A DNA stretch of 64,000 nt from Agrypnia vestita (Eukaryota; Arthropoda; Insecta; Trichoptera; Phryganeidae), in contig JADDOH010004002.1 in the NCBI GenBank assembly GCA_016648135.1, positions 124,001 through 188,000 of the forward strand. The letters run 5' to 3'. Below are positions 24,535 to 36,500 of the stretch, one piece after another. The position numbers were made by a program, and so were the translations under genes. Each line of letters opens with the position of its first letter. Within the stretch, counting starts at the first letter, position 1. Under the pieces are notes generated by a model. That model was not told the origin of the DNA, did not search any database, and saw only the letters and a list, made by a program, of their open reading frames with translations.

Positions 24535-25795
24535 GTGACTAGGGATTGGAGCAACAAGATGGAATATATTTGTGTTGTAACTATGCCTAGTAGAGTTTCC
24601 AGCTATGAAATGTCGAATATCTCAAATGGAGGACCAGATAAAATAATTAGTTTTTACCCAAGGATACGTACTATAGGACGACGAAGATTTCCCTCATCTC
24701 GTCAGATATCCGCCTTGACAATAGATAAAAAATCTTTTTACATCTATCACAAAACAAAAGCGACGGCAATGAGAGCCATTATGGGGCTTAGAAGAATGAG
24801 ATACATCGTAATTAGAGCCTCCAATCCGAATATTCGAACCTCGAATATATCGCCTGTTTTGAAGTATTCGTTATTCGAATATTTTAAAAAGTATTCGCTC
24901 ATATTTATATTACAAGATTTTAAATATTTTTCTAAACGAAACAAAGGTTTACGAACCCTGGATGTCATATGCAAGCATTTTCAGGTATATACGATTTTTT
25001 TTTCCAGAAGTACCACTATCGGCTATATGAAAGTCGTGCATCATAGATGTAAATTTTCGGAAATCTTTTGCATTTGCCTTTTTTAAAGGTCTTATGCTTA
25101 TCTTTATTATTTTATCACAATAAGCACTTAAGGTTAGCATACTTTGTTTTGTCAACGGTTTTTTCATTAATACTTGAGCCGACAAATAAGAAGTTATATA
25201 CAAAATAATTTTAAAAAAACTTGCACGTGGGGTGTGAGATGTGAAGCAATATAAACATATCTAAAATTTTCTCAGTTATCGAGAGAATACTGACTCGTCT
25301 GTATCTATTTTTTTATTGTTTTTATATATGTATGTGTATTTACAAAATTGAAATATATATTTTTTAAATTTGTATTTCTAAATTCAACGTTACTTTTCAA
25401 TATATTTTTTGTTGTTTTTCATAACATATATTTTTAAAAATTAAAATAAATATATTCTCTGCAATTTTTTTTTTAATATATAGAATGCATTTATCTGTAT
25501 TTATCATTCAAAGTATATTATGCCTTTCTTAAAAACGTTACGAATATACCTATTCGAATATTCGAATATATTATCATTAACTATTCGATATTCGATTAGT
25601 TGGAATCACGAATATTTGGAGGCTCTAATCGTAATTCATGCCCAAACCAAGCTTTCCCAGGGGGCATTTTCAGAAGCCCACACGAGATCCGTCTTCTCCA
25701 TTGCACTCAATCTTGCCGCCACACGTAGAAGACGATTGCAAATCAAACAAGATTGCCCCAGGCCCAGTCTCCATCAGGATCCAAGTACAAAATAA
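24535..25795 (+). other. open frame interrupted by the hAT-like element
   Basis: Ignoring the element and one duplication, the frame from 24535 to 24812 and the frame from 25636 to the stop at 25793-25795 are in the same register and would together give about 144 codons. The product has no recognised family. The coincidence may mean that the element landed in an older coding or transposon sequence. Not called a gene. Confidence 0.3.
24813..25627. mobile_element. hAT-like non-autonomous DNA element with exact 8-bp duplication
   Basis: The ends are TAGAGCCTCCAA and its inverted complement. ATCGTAAT flanks both sides exactly (24805-24812 and 25628-25635). By family knowledge, eight-base duplications with TAGAG/CAGAG-type ends mark hAT elements. 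Subterminal regions are full of ATTCGAATATTCGAAT-like palindromes, probably transposase-binding sites. No transposase is present. Confidence 0.85.
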
Positions 25796-26255
25796 ATCAC
25801 AACTATATTTGTTTACTATTTTTTACACTACGCCTTAATGACACCTCGGCCGGCCTAGGGCTCCGGGCCAAACGGCATTACGTCACTGAAGCGAGGCGCA
25901 TGTTGTAAAATGGTATATCATGGATTAGGTACCAGCATAATGTAATCGCACTCGTCTGATCTGAGTCGCACCTGATTCGTAAATATGCGTGCACGGCAGT
26001 AGTCGTAAACCAAAAATCTTTCAAGTTTGATGCGTCGTTGACAAGCACTTAACTAATATACTGTGAGCGAAAGGAACAACCAAATGAGTCAATAAAATCG
26101 AGTTTGAGTTAAGTATGCAGAGTTGCCTTAAAAGCAAGGAAAAAGTAGATGAGTCAGAAAATAAAATGCGATTATTTTTAAATTTTTAGAAAGGGACAAA
26201 TGACTTGATTAATTATTTGAAAAATTTGTCTAGAAACATCGTCAACCTGATTCAA

Positions 26256-26478
26256 GTTTCTTGTGCAAAGAACAAAACTACTGGTGCACAAATTTTATAA
26301 AAATAATAAAGGGTTTAAGAGATATTTCCTAAACAAAAGAAATTTTCAAATTTCTGCATTTTTTTACTCATTCAGTTGTTTGTTCCTTTCGCCCACAGAA
26401 TTAACTAAAAATAAATACTTTAGACAGTACTGCTCTCTATTGATAAATATTTGAAATAAAGCAGCAAGTTTACATACC
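26256..26478 (+). repeat. direct repeat, copy 2 of 2
   Basis: Partner of 24185-24423. A partial inverted relative (GAAAGGAACAACCAAATGAG) lies near 26070, so the family may have inverted ends. Confidence 0.75.
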
Positions 26479-29200
26479 ACTGGCCACTAGCGAGAGGCAA
26501 AACTACATTTCGGACGGATGAAGGCTTCAATATATACACGATCACCAATTTGAAAGATTCAAAATGAATCCTTCATTTGTGGTAAGTACCTACCTGATCC
26601 ATTCTCAATTCGCGAACAGATCAAATCGTTAAGCATTTCATCTACTTCAATGAACTACATGAAGTTAGAAGCTTGTTCTTTGTTCGTATAGTACTTCAAA
26701 ACTGTGCAAACAATTTGGGGGGAGGGGGAGATGAAATTGAACAACGTAGAACATTTTCATTGTTCTATATTTTTATAACATGTGAAAAAGTAATAAACGA
26801 AACTGATTTGCATTATTAATTAGCTGAATTATGATTAAAATAGTTTTCTTATATTCCATACGACTACCAAACAACTTTTGTGAAAGCGAACAGAACAGCT
26901 CGCTCGTTTAGCAATATGAAGAGTTTACAAGTAACAGTTCGTTCATGAACGACCCATCTCTAATTTAAATACATAAATATACAATATGGCCGATCGAGAT
27001 AACTGTTAATTTGGTTAGTTTCCTGGCGTGAACTGCCAACAGATCACAATCAGATACAAATCTCAAATAACTGTACCATGTGTAACCGGTTAAAATAATA
27101 GTTTGACCGTCACTATCAGATAGGTGGGTCACATTTAAAAAGCTAAGGCTCGATACACGTTATAGCATACTCGAATTAAAAGAAGATAAGTTTGAATGAG
27201 TTTAAGGCTGCATTGAGAGTAGTATCTATTGTAATGAGGAAAAACATTACCGTGTCTGTTTCTTCATCCTACTCAAGTCTCATCTTTTAATTATTTTTCA
27301 TTAATATCACAAGGCCAGGCGATAGTTGAAGATAGACGTTAGATATTAGAATGTACGTATTATGAATGTCAGTAAGTATTAAATTAAACATTTATTTTGT
27401 TAGTTTAGCAATCTTAAATATGCATCTAAGGTTATAACATTGGATGCGTGCGAAAATAAATAAATTCATTCATGTACTTATTTTTGGCATGTGGTCCCAA
27501 AAAGTTTCTCCACCCCTGGAGTACAGTGGGCAGCTCGTGGTTAGGCAGGGCAGCTGAAAGTGAGAACCGTTAAAAATATTATTTTTATTCGTTTTATAAT
27601 ATTAATTTATCCATCCGAAAAATAAATAAATTATTATAATGTATCGCTGGTATCCTATCAGTCAATACATTTCCTACGGATTTCTTCACAATTTATATAA
27701 ATAAATTGAGCCTAAATTAAAAAATATATATCATTATACTGACGTACGATTGCAGAAATTTTCGTATATTTCCGAAATGACCATATTATATATAGGCCCC
27801 TTGTAACAGATTTAGAAACCAATTTATAATACCTACCTAAGTATGTATTATAAATATTAAGTACATCCCATTTATAATAATTTCGATGTCTCTCTGTCCA
27901 TCCGTCTGTCTGTCTGTCTGTCAGTCTGTCTGTCCCTGTAACTTCGTGTAACGTGCGTAACTCCTTTATATTAAAAAAAAATCTAAAAATAAATCCTTTT
28001 TTTTTTATAACAAAATAAATAAATACTTATTCTTTAGGAACCGACATGTAAAACAACCAACACTTTTTACCTTCTGTAATTTCGTTCTAGCAATAGGTAT
28101 ACCTAAACACTTTCATTATCAACTGCATTATGTTTGCTAATGAGCATGTATTTTGCTTTAGTTCAATCGGAATCAATTTACATAACTTGATTCTGGAAAC
28201 GCTTTGTTTAAAAACATTCCTTACAGTATATATAGATGGCTAGACAAATATAATTGTTAGTTAGTTGCTTGGTAAGGTCTGCCTCACAATGACATAGTAA
28301 AGAAGAATGCGAGCACACTACGTTCCACATTATCCGGACCACTCCTAAGGCGGTGTCGTCTTACTCAATAATGACTGACGGTAATCATAAAAATGTGCTG
28401 AACGCAACTGTTGTTACGTCATAATGTCTGCGGCAGAACTAATACGGCGTATTTTTATAACGGTACATTGACTGCTCCTTGTTTACGAGTAAAGCGCGCC
28501 TACCTGTTTTTCAGAGAACATAAAAATTGTTTGTTTATTAGATAATATGTAAATATGTGTAGGTACATTATTATTTTATTGTACTTTCAATCAGGAAATA
28601 TATACTGATATTTTGTTTGTAGATTTATTGCCAGTAGGTAAGTTAATCAATAACAAGATCGGAATAAGTTCATTTTTTTTAATTGTGTGTTTATTTTCCA
28701 TCTATTCTATGTGTAAATGCTTTTTACTGGTATTTTTAATATTACGCTAAATTAATACGTAAACATCTGAAATCTTCTGAAAGCATGTACCCCATACCGC
28801 CATTCTGATTGTAAATTCATGATGTGATGATAAATACTCCCCTGCGCAGTACGCACTGCGCAATGCGATCTGCGCTCCGCGCACCACGCACGTCACCCCC
28901 ATACACATATTACACACACAATTGACAAACTAACGTCAATTTCTTCGAGAAAATATTTTATTTTGTTGTGTCTGGTAATTTCTTATAAATTGTAACTATT
29001 TTATTGAATACATAAAAAGTATGTTACGAAGGAATACCTAACATATGAACTCTGTATTTAGTATATTTATAGAAATATTCACACAATTAGAGGCAATGTC
29101 AACTCAGCTTACAGCATGGAGAGGAAAGGTTAAAAACAAAGATTTTTACGAAAACGGGTTGTTTGATTAATGGAAAATGAAAAAAGAGCTTTTTGCTTAA
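26479..29200. other. no gene recognised; repeat fragments
   Basis: It contains a transposon-end-like word near 26938-26962 (GTTCATGAACGACCCATCTC), a half copy (27047-27122) of the fold-back element at 35163-35391, and a CTGT microsatellite at 27897-27935. Confidence 0.45.
27897..27935. repeat. (CTGT)n microsatellite
   Basis: About nine near-perfect TCTG units interrupted once by TCAG. Confidence 0.9.
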
Positions 29201-29984
29201 GAGGCCCCAGTACATGATTTTCGTATTTGCTCTCGATTTGCTAAATTTAACGTAAACTTATTAAATCATTTTGCAAAACCCATAGCCAAACAGGCTCTTA
29301 ATCAATTTTATTATGATAGATCCGTTTACTCTTGAAGCATTTCCTTAAAAAAATATGAACAAATATATTGTTATAACATCAAATTATTGGACTGTCCAAC
29401 CGAAGTCTGATTTGAAAGAAAAATGATCTTTAACAGACTATACGATTTAATTAATTCGAATTCTTGAGTATGAGGTATAATTTTTTGAATATCTTTATAT
29501 TAATGACAGTGAAATTTTCTTAGTACGCATGTAAAATTTAATTAAAATAATCGATATTTTAATGGTTTTATGGATACTGCAATATAGGAAACAGAACGTT
29601 TAATTTTTGTCTTTTTTAAAACGATATATTTAACAACTTGTCGAAAAATATTAGTGTCTGAATAGCACCACATCTTTTTCAAACTTTATACAATCAATTT
29701 GTAAATAAAATATATTGTCTTTACTTGAGAATATACGAGATTAGTGTACCGAAGATAACTATTGCATGAAAACTAAAATAGTGTTTCGGGGTTATATTTT
29801 TTTTGATGTTATAACAATATATTTATTCATATTTTTTTAAGGAAATGCTTCAAGAGTAAATGGATCTATCATAATAAAATTGATCAAAAGCCTGTTTAGC
29901 TATGGGTTTTGCTAAATGATTTAATAAGTTTAGGTTAAATTTAGCAAATCGAGAGCAAATACGAAAATCGTGTACTGGGGCCTC
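29201..29984. mobile_element. TTAA-flanked element with about 185-bp inverted ends
   Basis: GAGGCCCCAGTACATGATTT at the left end is mirrored at the right end. The inverted match runs through GCAAATACGAAAATC and AAGGAAATGCTTCAAGAGTA to TGATGTTATAACAATATAT. TTAA lies exactly outside both ends (29197-29200 and 29985-29988). TTAA duplication is characteristic of piggyBac-type transposition. No transposase is present, and about 410 bases of AT-rich centre remain. Confidence 0.82.
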
Positions 29985-30354
29985 TTAACTATTACAGTTA
30001 CCACTGATAAAATAACCGGCCTTAATGTTTATTACCTTATTTTACATTCTCAAAATTGTATTTTTGTGCCGTTTAAGTGTAAAGTTTTCCCTATTTTAAT
30101 AACAAGTGAATGTCCTGTTTTAAAGTATGGTATGTGCGACAGTTACAAAATATTTTTTTGAGCAATTAAAACTAACTGGAGATTTCAACGCGTCATCTGA
30201 TGGTTAACAAGATTTAAAAAAAGGTACGCGATTTGTCAAATTCCTATCCAAGATGTAAAATTTGGCGCGGACCCGTCGGCAGCCGCGCAGTTTAAAATTC
30301 TTTCAAGATTTTTAATTTGTTATGATTTTGCTTATTTTATTATCTTATTTTATA

Positions 30355-30850
30355 CTAGCTGTTCCCGCGCGGCTTCGCACGCGTAGATTTTTAGTACACT
30401 GTTTGGATCGTCACAGAACTTTCGCGAACCTTCTAGAACATTCTTCTTCCAGAACTTTCAAGAAATTTATCGAATGTACCTTCTAGACACACCGACACAT
30501 TCCGCCACTCAGTTTAGAACCTTATATAACTTTCGGGAATTTTCTAGAACCTTCTCCTTCCAGAACTTTCTAGAGCAGGTTTTTCCGGAACCTTCTAGAC
30601 TCACCGACATAGTCAGCGCGCCAATTTTGAAACAATATGAAATATTTGCGGCCTTCCCATAACAAAACAATGTGCTAAAATGCACATTTATGCCACCCAC
30701 TCCCACCCACGCTCAGCCACCCCCACCAAACTCGCACATTTTCAATGGGACACCAAGGGCTATCCACCACCATAACCACCAGGGGGTGGTAGTATCTGGT
30801 TGTGAAGAAAACTTGGCGGATAGGGAAACACGGGTTTCTTTTTATATATC
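30355..30850 (+). mobile_element. dispersed repeat carrying heat-shock-element-like arrays
   Basis: It starts with AGCTGTTCCCGCGCGGCTTC, a common insect repeat start, and runs into an AT microsatellite. Between 30416 and 30597 it contains several arrays of alternating GAA and TTC at exact five-base spacing (see separate entry). A Pro-rich or CCACC-rich stretch at 30690-30790 precedes the AT tract. Confidence 0.6.
30416..30597. promoter_or_regulatory. clustered heat-shock-element-like GAA/TTC arrays
   Basis: At 30416-30443 there are six alternating GAA/TTC pentamers in perfect register. Further arrays: 30447-30473 (five, one imperfect, plus GAA), 30532-30554 (five), 30558-30575 (four, last imperfect) and 30583-30597 (three or more). 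By established knowledge, three or more nGAAn units in alternating orientation bind HSF trimers. Whether HSF binds here is inference. Confidence 0.6.
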
Positions 30851-30935
30851 GTAATATATATATATAATATATATAGATATATATTATATATATATATATA
30901 ATTATATATATATATATATATATTATATATTGATG
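30848..30935. repeat. (AT)n microsatellite
   Basis: Long AT/TA dinucleotide tract with small interruptions. Confidence 0.95.
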
Positions 30936-31014
30936 TTCAATATTGTAGTTTCGTGATATATCTACAGCTGTGTGCGATTACTTACACTTTTTTTCGAATT
31001 CGGAGTTGTGTGTT

Positions 31015-31295
31015 TGTATAATGTTTCACAGAGACGAAATTATATCTTTATGGGAAAGTAGGCAAGTCTTTGAGTGCTCATTGGGCTTACGACCTATCGT
31101 ACGGCTGGCTCAAGTGATAATTTTTCACAATGTATCGTTCACCATTTCCACCCATGATAGAATACCATGTCTATAAAATTTTTGGAAGTTGTTGCTGTAT
31201 TTTTAAAATTTTATAACATGTTCCCGTATATGTGTTGTAATAATCCTTGGCGCGACCGGCATCCAAAGATTTTTCAATCTCCTTAAATGTCCACA
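31015..31295 (+). mobile_element. ACGACCTATCGTAC-family repeat, copy
   Basis: It runs from CACAGAGACGAAATTATATC through GCTTACGACCTATCGTACGG to GCGACCGGCATCCAAAG, parallel to 14480-14745. Confidence 0.65.
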
Positions 31296-32067
31296 GATGT
31301 CACTAGTCTGTTATTATGGTTATTGAATTATGCGTTTACTGTTTCATTTTCTCTTTTTTTTTACAATCAAAATGCAATTCGGTATATAGGTACTGTATTT
31401 AATGTGTATTTTAGACATTTTATCTGTTGATGGAAAATGATCATTGATTCAAACTCTTATTTGTATTCCTTGCGAATTCTATTCAGCTATGTTCCAACGC
31501 AAGGTATACAACACATCAGATGGTTTTTTCTACCAAAGAAGTTTAACATCTTACACGCCTACATAAGTACACGCACCAATTTTTTTTAATAAATGCGTGT
31601 TCTTATTTTTTTTGGCAAAAAAAATTGCGTCGTGACACATTATCACGGTAGAAATAAATATTAAAATAATGATAAACGGGTTGAGGATAAATCTATTTAG
31701 CTTGTACCTCTCAGATACTCACCTCAGATGAAGCAATGCCACCTGATTTCCAAGTTAATATGCGTAGGTACCAGTCCAATTTGTTATTAAAATCTGATTT
31801 CTCGCAATCACGCTAATAACCGTGATCGAAATGAGGATTAAAAACCTGTTTATAAGTTTAATCGCTTATTTATGTGCGACTAACAAATTTTATGTATGAT
31901 ACTACTCTGAATAAGGCAGATATTTGTGCCCCATACTTTTACAAAAATTTATTAATTAAATTAATGACCAAATTAAGTTGCTTAATATAGAACTCCAGAG
32001 ATTGCTTCCATTTTTACACACGAGTCATGGGTAATGAGCTGTGGCTGTTTCCAGAATAGAATTTGTT
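31296..32067. other. no gene recognised
   Basis: AT-rich sequence. I looked here for the missing upstream exons of the GH18-like gene and found none. Confidence 0.4.
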
Positions 32068-32590
32068 ACACAGGTGTCTCGTAGCTAGCAGCAAAAACTT
32101 TGAAGGAGTCTTCTTAATTAAATTTTGAATAGAAAATATTCTTTACATGTTGCGTGAATTATTGACGTGAGGTAAGCGACATCGAAGATTACATTTTTTC
32201 AAATATTTTTGACTTATTATCTGTAAAACATTGGAATATCACTACATCAACTTCTATGGAATAGTAAAAATTCAAAATGATAAAATCTTACAAAAATAAT
32301 ATTTTTCAAATTTCTTCAAGGTTTTAATTATTTTATTTGACTCGTATTAAAGCTAATGAATTTTTAATATTCCATATTTATTATCTGTAAAATCTTGGAC
32401 TATACTGTAGTGACAGTCCAACGTTTTATAGAAAGTAAGTAGAAATATTGAAAAAAAATGCAAATTTTGATGGTGTTTACTTTCGCAAATGTGGACATTT
32501 CACCCAAAGTGTAAAAAATAATTTCTATTCAAAATTGAGTGAAGAATATTCCTTAAAAATTTCTGCTTTTAACTACGAGACACCCTGTGT
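32068..32590. mobile_element. MITE with ACACAGG(G)TGTCTCGTAG ends
   Basis: The left end ACACAGGTGTCTCGTAG mirrors the right end CTACGAGACACCCTGTGT. The core shares GACTTATTATCTGTAAAA and CAGTCCAACGTTTTATAG with the element at 59942-60471. No coding sequence. Confidence 0.75.
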
Positions 32591-33287
32591 TTATTTTGAT
32601 TGCTTCATATCTTTCAATCGTCATATCTTTATGAGTGACCGAACAACACTCCTCCCACAATTCAAACTCATCTTGTACAGAACGTTCTAAATTAAACTTG
32701 TATAATTTTATGTATACATAACATGAAATTCAGAACACAATATGTTAATAGATTTAAAATTAATCAAAAAACTTAGTTTTACACTTTTTTGCAGTATTCA
32801 AAAATTCGATTCTATGCTTTAGAGAGTTTTTTTCAAGTCTTATTTCATTTCTCTCACTCTCAATCCTTTTTATCAATTCTTCTGCTGTAGTGACAAGTAT
32901 GTATAAAAAAGTCAAGTGGAGTAGTCAGAAAAATATGGTCATGGAATAGATACTCCTAATTTCAAAGTTATATACATATACTTCATTTAGAACATGCTGT
33001 AGGTTTTCCTTACTCTGTAAATTCCTACCCGATTTTTCTGGAGTATCTCAGAAATCTACAAGGTAACCTCAAAAGCATTAAACAGAAGAAAATATCTAAC
33101 TATCCTATCATTTGGATATTTCTACAATCGCAAAAAAGCATTTTTAACCTCCACTTTTCTCACATAGCCGTAACAGATGAAATACATTATAAAATACTGC
33201 TGTAAAACAATATGTAGGTACATTATTTATGAGACCTTATACCACACCTTCAACCCATTTTAATTTGCTTATATTTTCTTGTTTCAG
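32591..33287. other. intron upstream of the first visible exon; nothing recognised
   Basis: AT-rich. It ends in a pyrimidine tract and TTTCAG that serve the exon at 33288. Confidence 0.5.
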
Positions 33288-33590
33288 GAGCTCGCCAAGA
33301 TGATAAAATCCTCGGTAATCCACGGCATCGACCTGCACGACGCTCACAGCGATCTGAATCGAACGAGGCTCACGGAGACAGCCGAGAGGATCCGAACTGC
33401 CATCGGGACAGAAGCCATCTTCATGCTGAGTCTTCCCGCGCAGTCGGAACTCCTGGCCAAATACTACGACTTGAAGAATCTCCTGAAACTTGTGACACTT
33501 TTCGGAGTGGAAACTCACTTTCTGGGTGAAGTGGAAAATGAGACATTCCATCCGAGTCGACTTAGTGGTGTTTGGGACATGATGAACACG
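33288..33590 (+). CDS. exon: GH18-like domain, degenerate catalytic motif
   Basis: The polypyrimidine tract and TTTCAG end at 33287, and the donor GTAAGG starts at 33591. The exon holds 101 codons in phase 0-0. Near its start, IHGIDLHDAHSD aligns with the GH18 signature FDGIDLDWEYP. Only the middle Asp survives. The first Asp is His, the third Asp is His, and the catalytic Glu is Ala. The rest reads as helix and strand 5 of the barrel, with LLKLVTLFGVETHFLGEVEN followed by WDMMNT. Codon use is GC-richer than the flanking DNA, as expected of a real exon. Confidence 0.85.
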
Positions 33591-36500
33591 GTAAGGGCTT
33601 ATAGTTTCCTCACTTTTGGTGGACATTATGATGCAGGTTTAATTTATTATTTCGCTATTGGCTTTCAGTTGAATTTTCACATATAGCTACATATATAAAA
33701 TCTTAATGCTGGGATTATCTCAGTAGATACTAAAAGAAAGAAATGTTTTAAGACCGCCCCAACTCTTACACAGTTCATTGTGTATTTTGTATTTGTGAGT
33801 GTGATAGTAATAAAATGTTTTCTGCAAATATTTATTACTTGTTTGTATATAAATATCTTATTTCATTTTATTTTAGTTTATTATTATTAATATCCATAAA
33901 AATGTTCTTATAAACATATTACAAATTCAATTACCAATCTGCTAAAAGACATCAGACATTTTTTTAATGCAGTTTTGAGAAACATTTTATCTCGAGAGCC
34001 TCCAAAAACATATTCTTTGTTAAAATGAAGCTTTAAAGATAAATAACAAAATAGTTATATTTTGGGCTTAAATTAGTACAATAATTAATTAATTATAAAT
34101 ATATAACTAATAATTTCAGGCTGCATATATATCAGAGATGATATCCTGAAATCCTCGGATACATTTTTTTAATAAAGAAAATATTTTTAGTATATTTTAA
34201 CTTTACTCAGAACTATCAATTAATTAATTGTGACTGTTTTAAACAAGCTTATTATGCTATTTTTAAGGATTCGGTAGTGGACCTGGCTATCGGTCTCGGT
34301 ATACCGACCTCCAAGATCATCATCACAGCCCCCGCAAAGGCATTCAAGTTCACTCTGGCGAATAGCACCCTCAGCACTCCCGGCAGCCCCACAGAGGGAG
34401 GGAAGCCGCAGCAGTTGGGACAGGAGGAACTCTGTAAGGAGATGAGCAACGGAGACAAGTGGACTCTGGAAAGGGATCAGGATCTGTCAGCGCCTTATGC
34501 CTTTAAGTAAGTGTACACATTACTTTTTTAATAACTATCAAAAGCAAAGGCAGCAGTGTCCAAAAAAAATGTTTTGAATGCAGTCATCGAGGACATCTAA
34601 TTTAGAATGTACTAAATTCAAGATTTTATACGAAATATAAATCTATCCCTTCTAAAATCATGTTTCCAAATTACTATTAAAAGCAATGAAAGCAATATTC
34701 ATTTCAACCAATCAACCCCTAAAAATGTAGGCAGGGTAGGTTCTCCAGTATCTTCACAGAGCAGAACAGTAGGTCCTTTCATAACTAAGGATCGTGAACC
34801 ATAATATGCTTTTGTAAAATATTCTCTAGTAAAAGTTAAAAAATTATTGTTAAAAGAATGTATTTTAGTTATTCACGTAGAATCCTTCTTATGTGATTAT
34901 ACCTTTGTACATTCTAGTCTTATTGCAGTATGTTTACACACCACTTCGACTGAAACAGCTGCAATACCACGCGCGCAGACAAAGCATGTACTAACCACGT
35001 GTAGATTAAAATATAATTTGTGATTTACAAAAATCCGTCATGACAATATGTTATACCATCATCCATTAAATTAATGGATATGTCGTAAAATAAAAAAAAA
35101 AACAAATGTAAGGGGTTTAAATCACTCAAAATTATGGTTTAAACTTTGCCTTTATAAAGAACTAGCGATGGTACTTTAACCGGTGACACTAACCGTTATT
35201 CGAGATTTTTATCTGATTGTGTCGATGATAGATAACTGATTTTTCGCATTTCGATGTGCAAACATCGATACTAGGCAAAAATTATATCTCAGTTACCAAT
35301 TAATTATAAATACAATCAGATACACATATCAAATAACTCTACCACATGAAACTGGTTAAAACAACGCTTTAACCATCACTGTTTATAACTAACAAAAAAT
35401 TTCTGACAACAGGGACAAAAACTGGCTCGCTTTTGAGGATGCTTCATCTCTGGACGTGAAGGGGAAGTATGCTCGAATTCGTGGACTAGCAGGTATGGGA
35501 CTTGTGGCCATCGATGACGACAAGAAGACAAAGTGTGGAGCCAGCCTGCTGCAGAGTATAGTCAAAGGGCTCGGTACACAATCTAGAGCTCCCAGAGGAG
35601 CTGTTTTGAGGTAAGTGTAAAAATATTAATAATATTAATAATAATAGGAATACGCTGGTTACTTCTAACATGCTCTATGTTTCAGTTTCTTGGAGAACGA
35701 GATTCTATCGGTCCCGCACTCCAGTCGTCATGTAGATTCCGTTCAGCTGTCTCCCTACAGAATATCCAGAGTCGTGGATTCGGACGGAGTTATTCACGCC
35801 ATAAGAGAAGTAAGTTAATTTTTATAAGCTTATCTTAATTATAAACCGGAAAGTTTGTTTGTCTTAAGCAGCAATATATACAAAGATTATTCTATTTCGA
35901 ATTTCTAGGTTAACGCTACTAATTTCGATTCGCAATGTAATTTCCATCATGAAATATGAAGCTTTGAAATGTTCAATTTACTGTCAAAAAAAAGATGGCA
36001 TTTTGTTTATTCAAATGAGTTGAGACTGGGGAATAAATAATTTGTGATAACTCAATTTGTTTCGACTTATTTATCAATTTTATTAGCGCGTTTTTAAGAT
36101 AATATGAAATTAATATACTTATTCAAAAATCCCTATCTCTATAAAACCGAGTAGTAAGTTATTTCGGTTATAAGAAGTAAAACTATTGCGAATGCGAAAT
36201 TATGAATAATCTTCTTAATTATGGAATGTGCATTATAAGTATTCAAAGTGTAGATCATAATGTTCAATGATATGGATAAAAAGTTTTCATTCAAATTTAA
36301 GTCACTTTTTGACAGTTATGACCTGATTCTTTCTATATCAATGGCATCGGTGAGATGGTTAGTATAGTTGCCAGTAGTAAAAATAAACTTCTGCAAAAGA
36401 AATGCTTCATTGTGTTTTTTTCTTTTTTGTAGTAAAGACAATGTACACTATTCCTAGAGCAATATAACACACTGTAGACACTGATAGTTGCATTAATAAA

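Noticed and set aside
24185..26478. LTR retrotransposon with 230-bp LTRs
   Set aside because: There is no primer-binding site, polypurine tract, gag-pol coding or TG...CA ends.
33237..33626. Antisense 129-codon frame over the GH18-like exon
   Set aside because: Shadow of a real exon with matching splice sites and domain content on the + strand.
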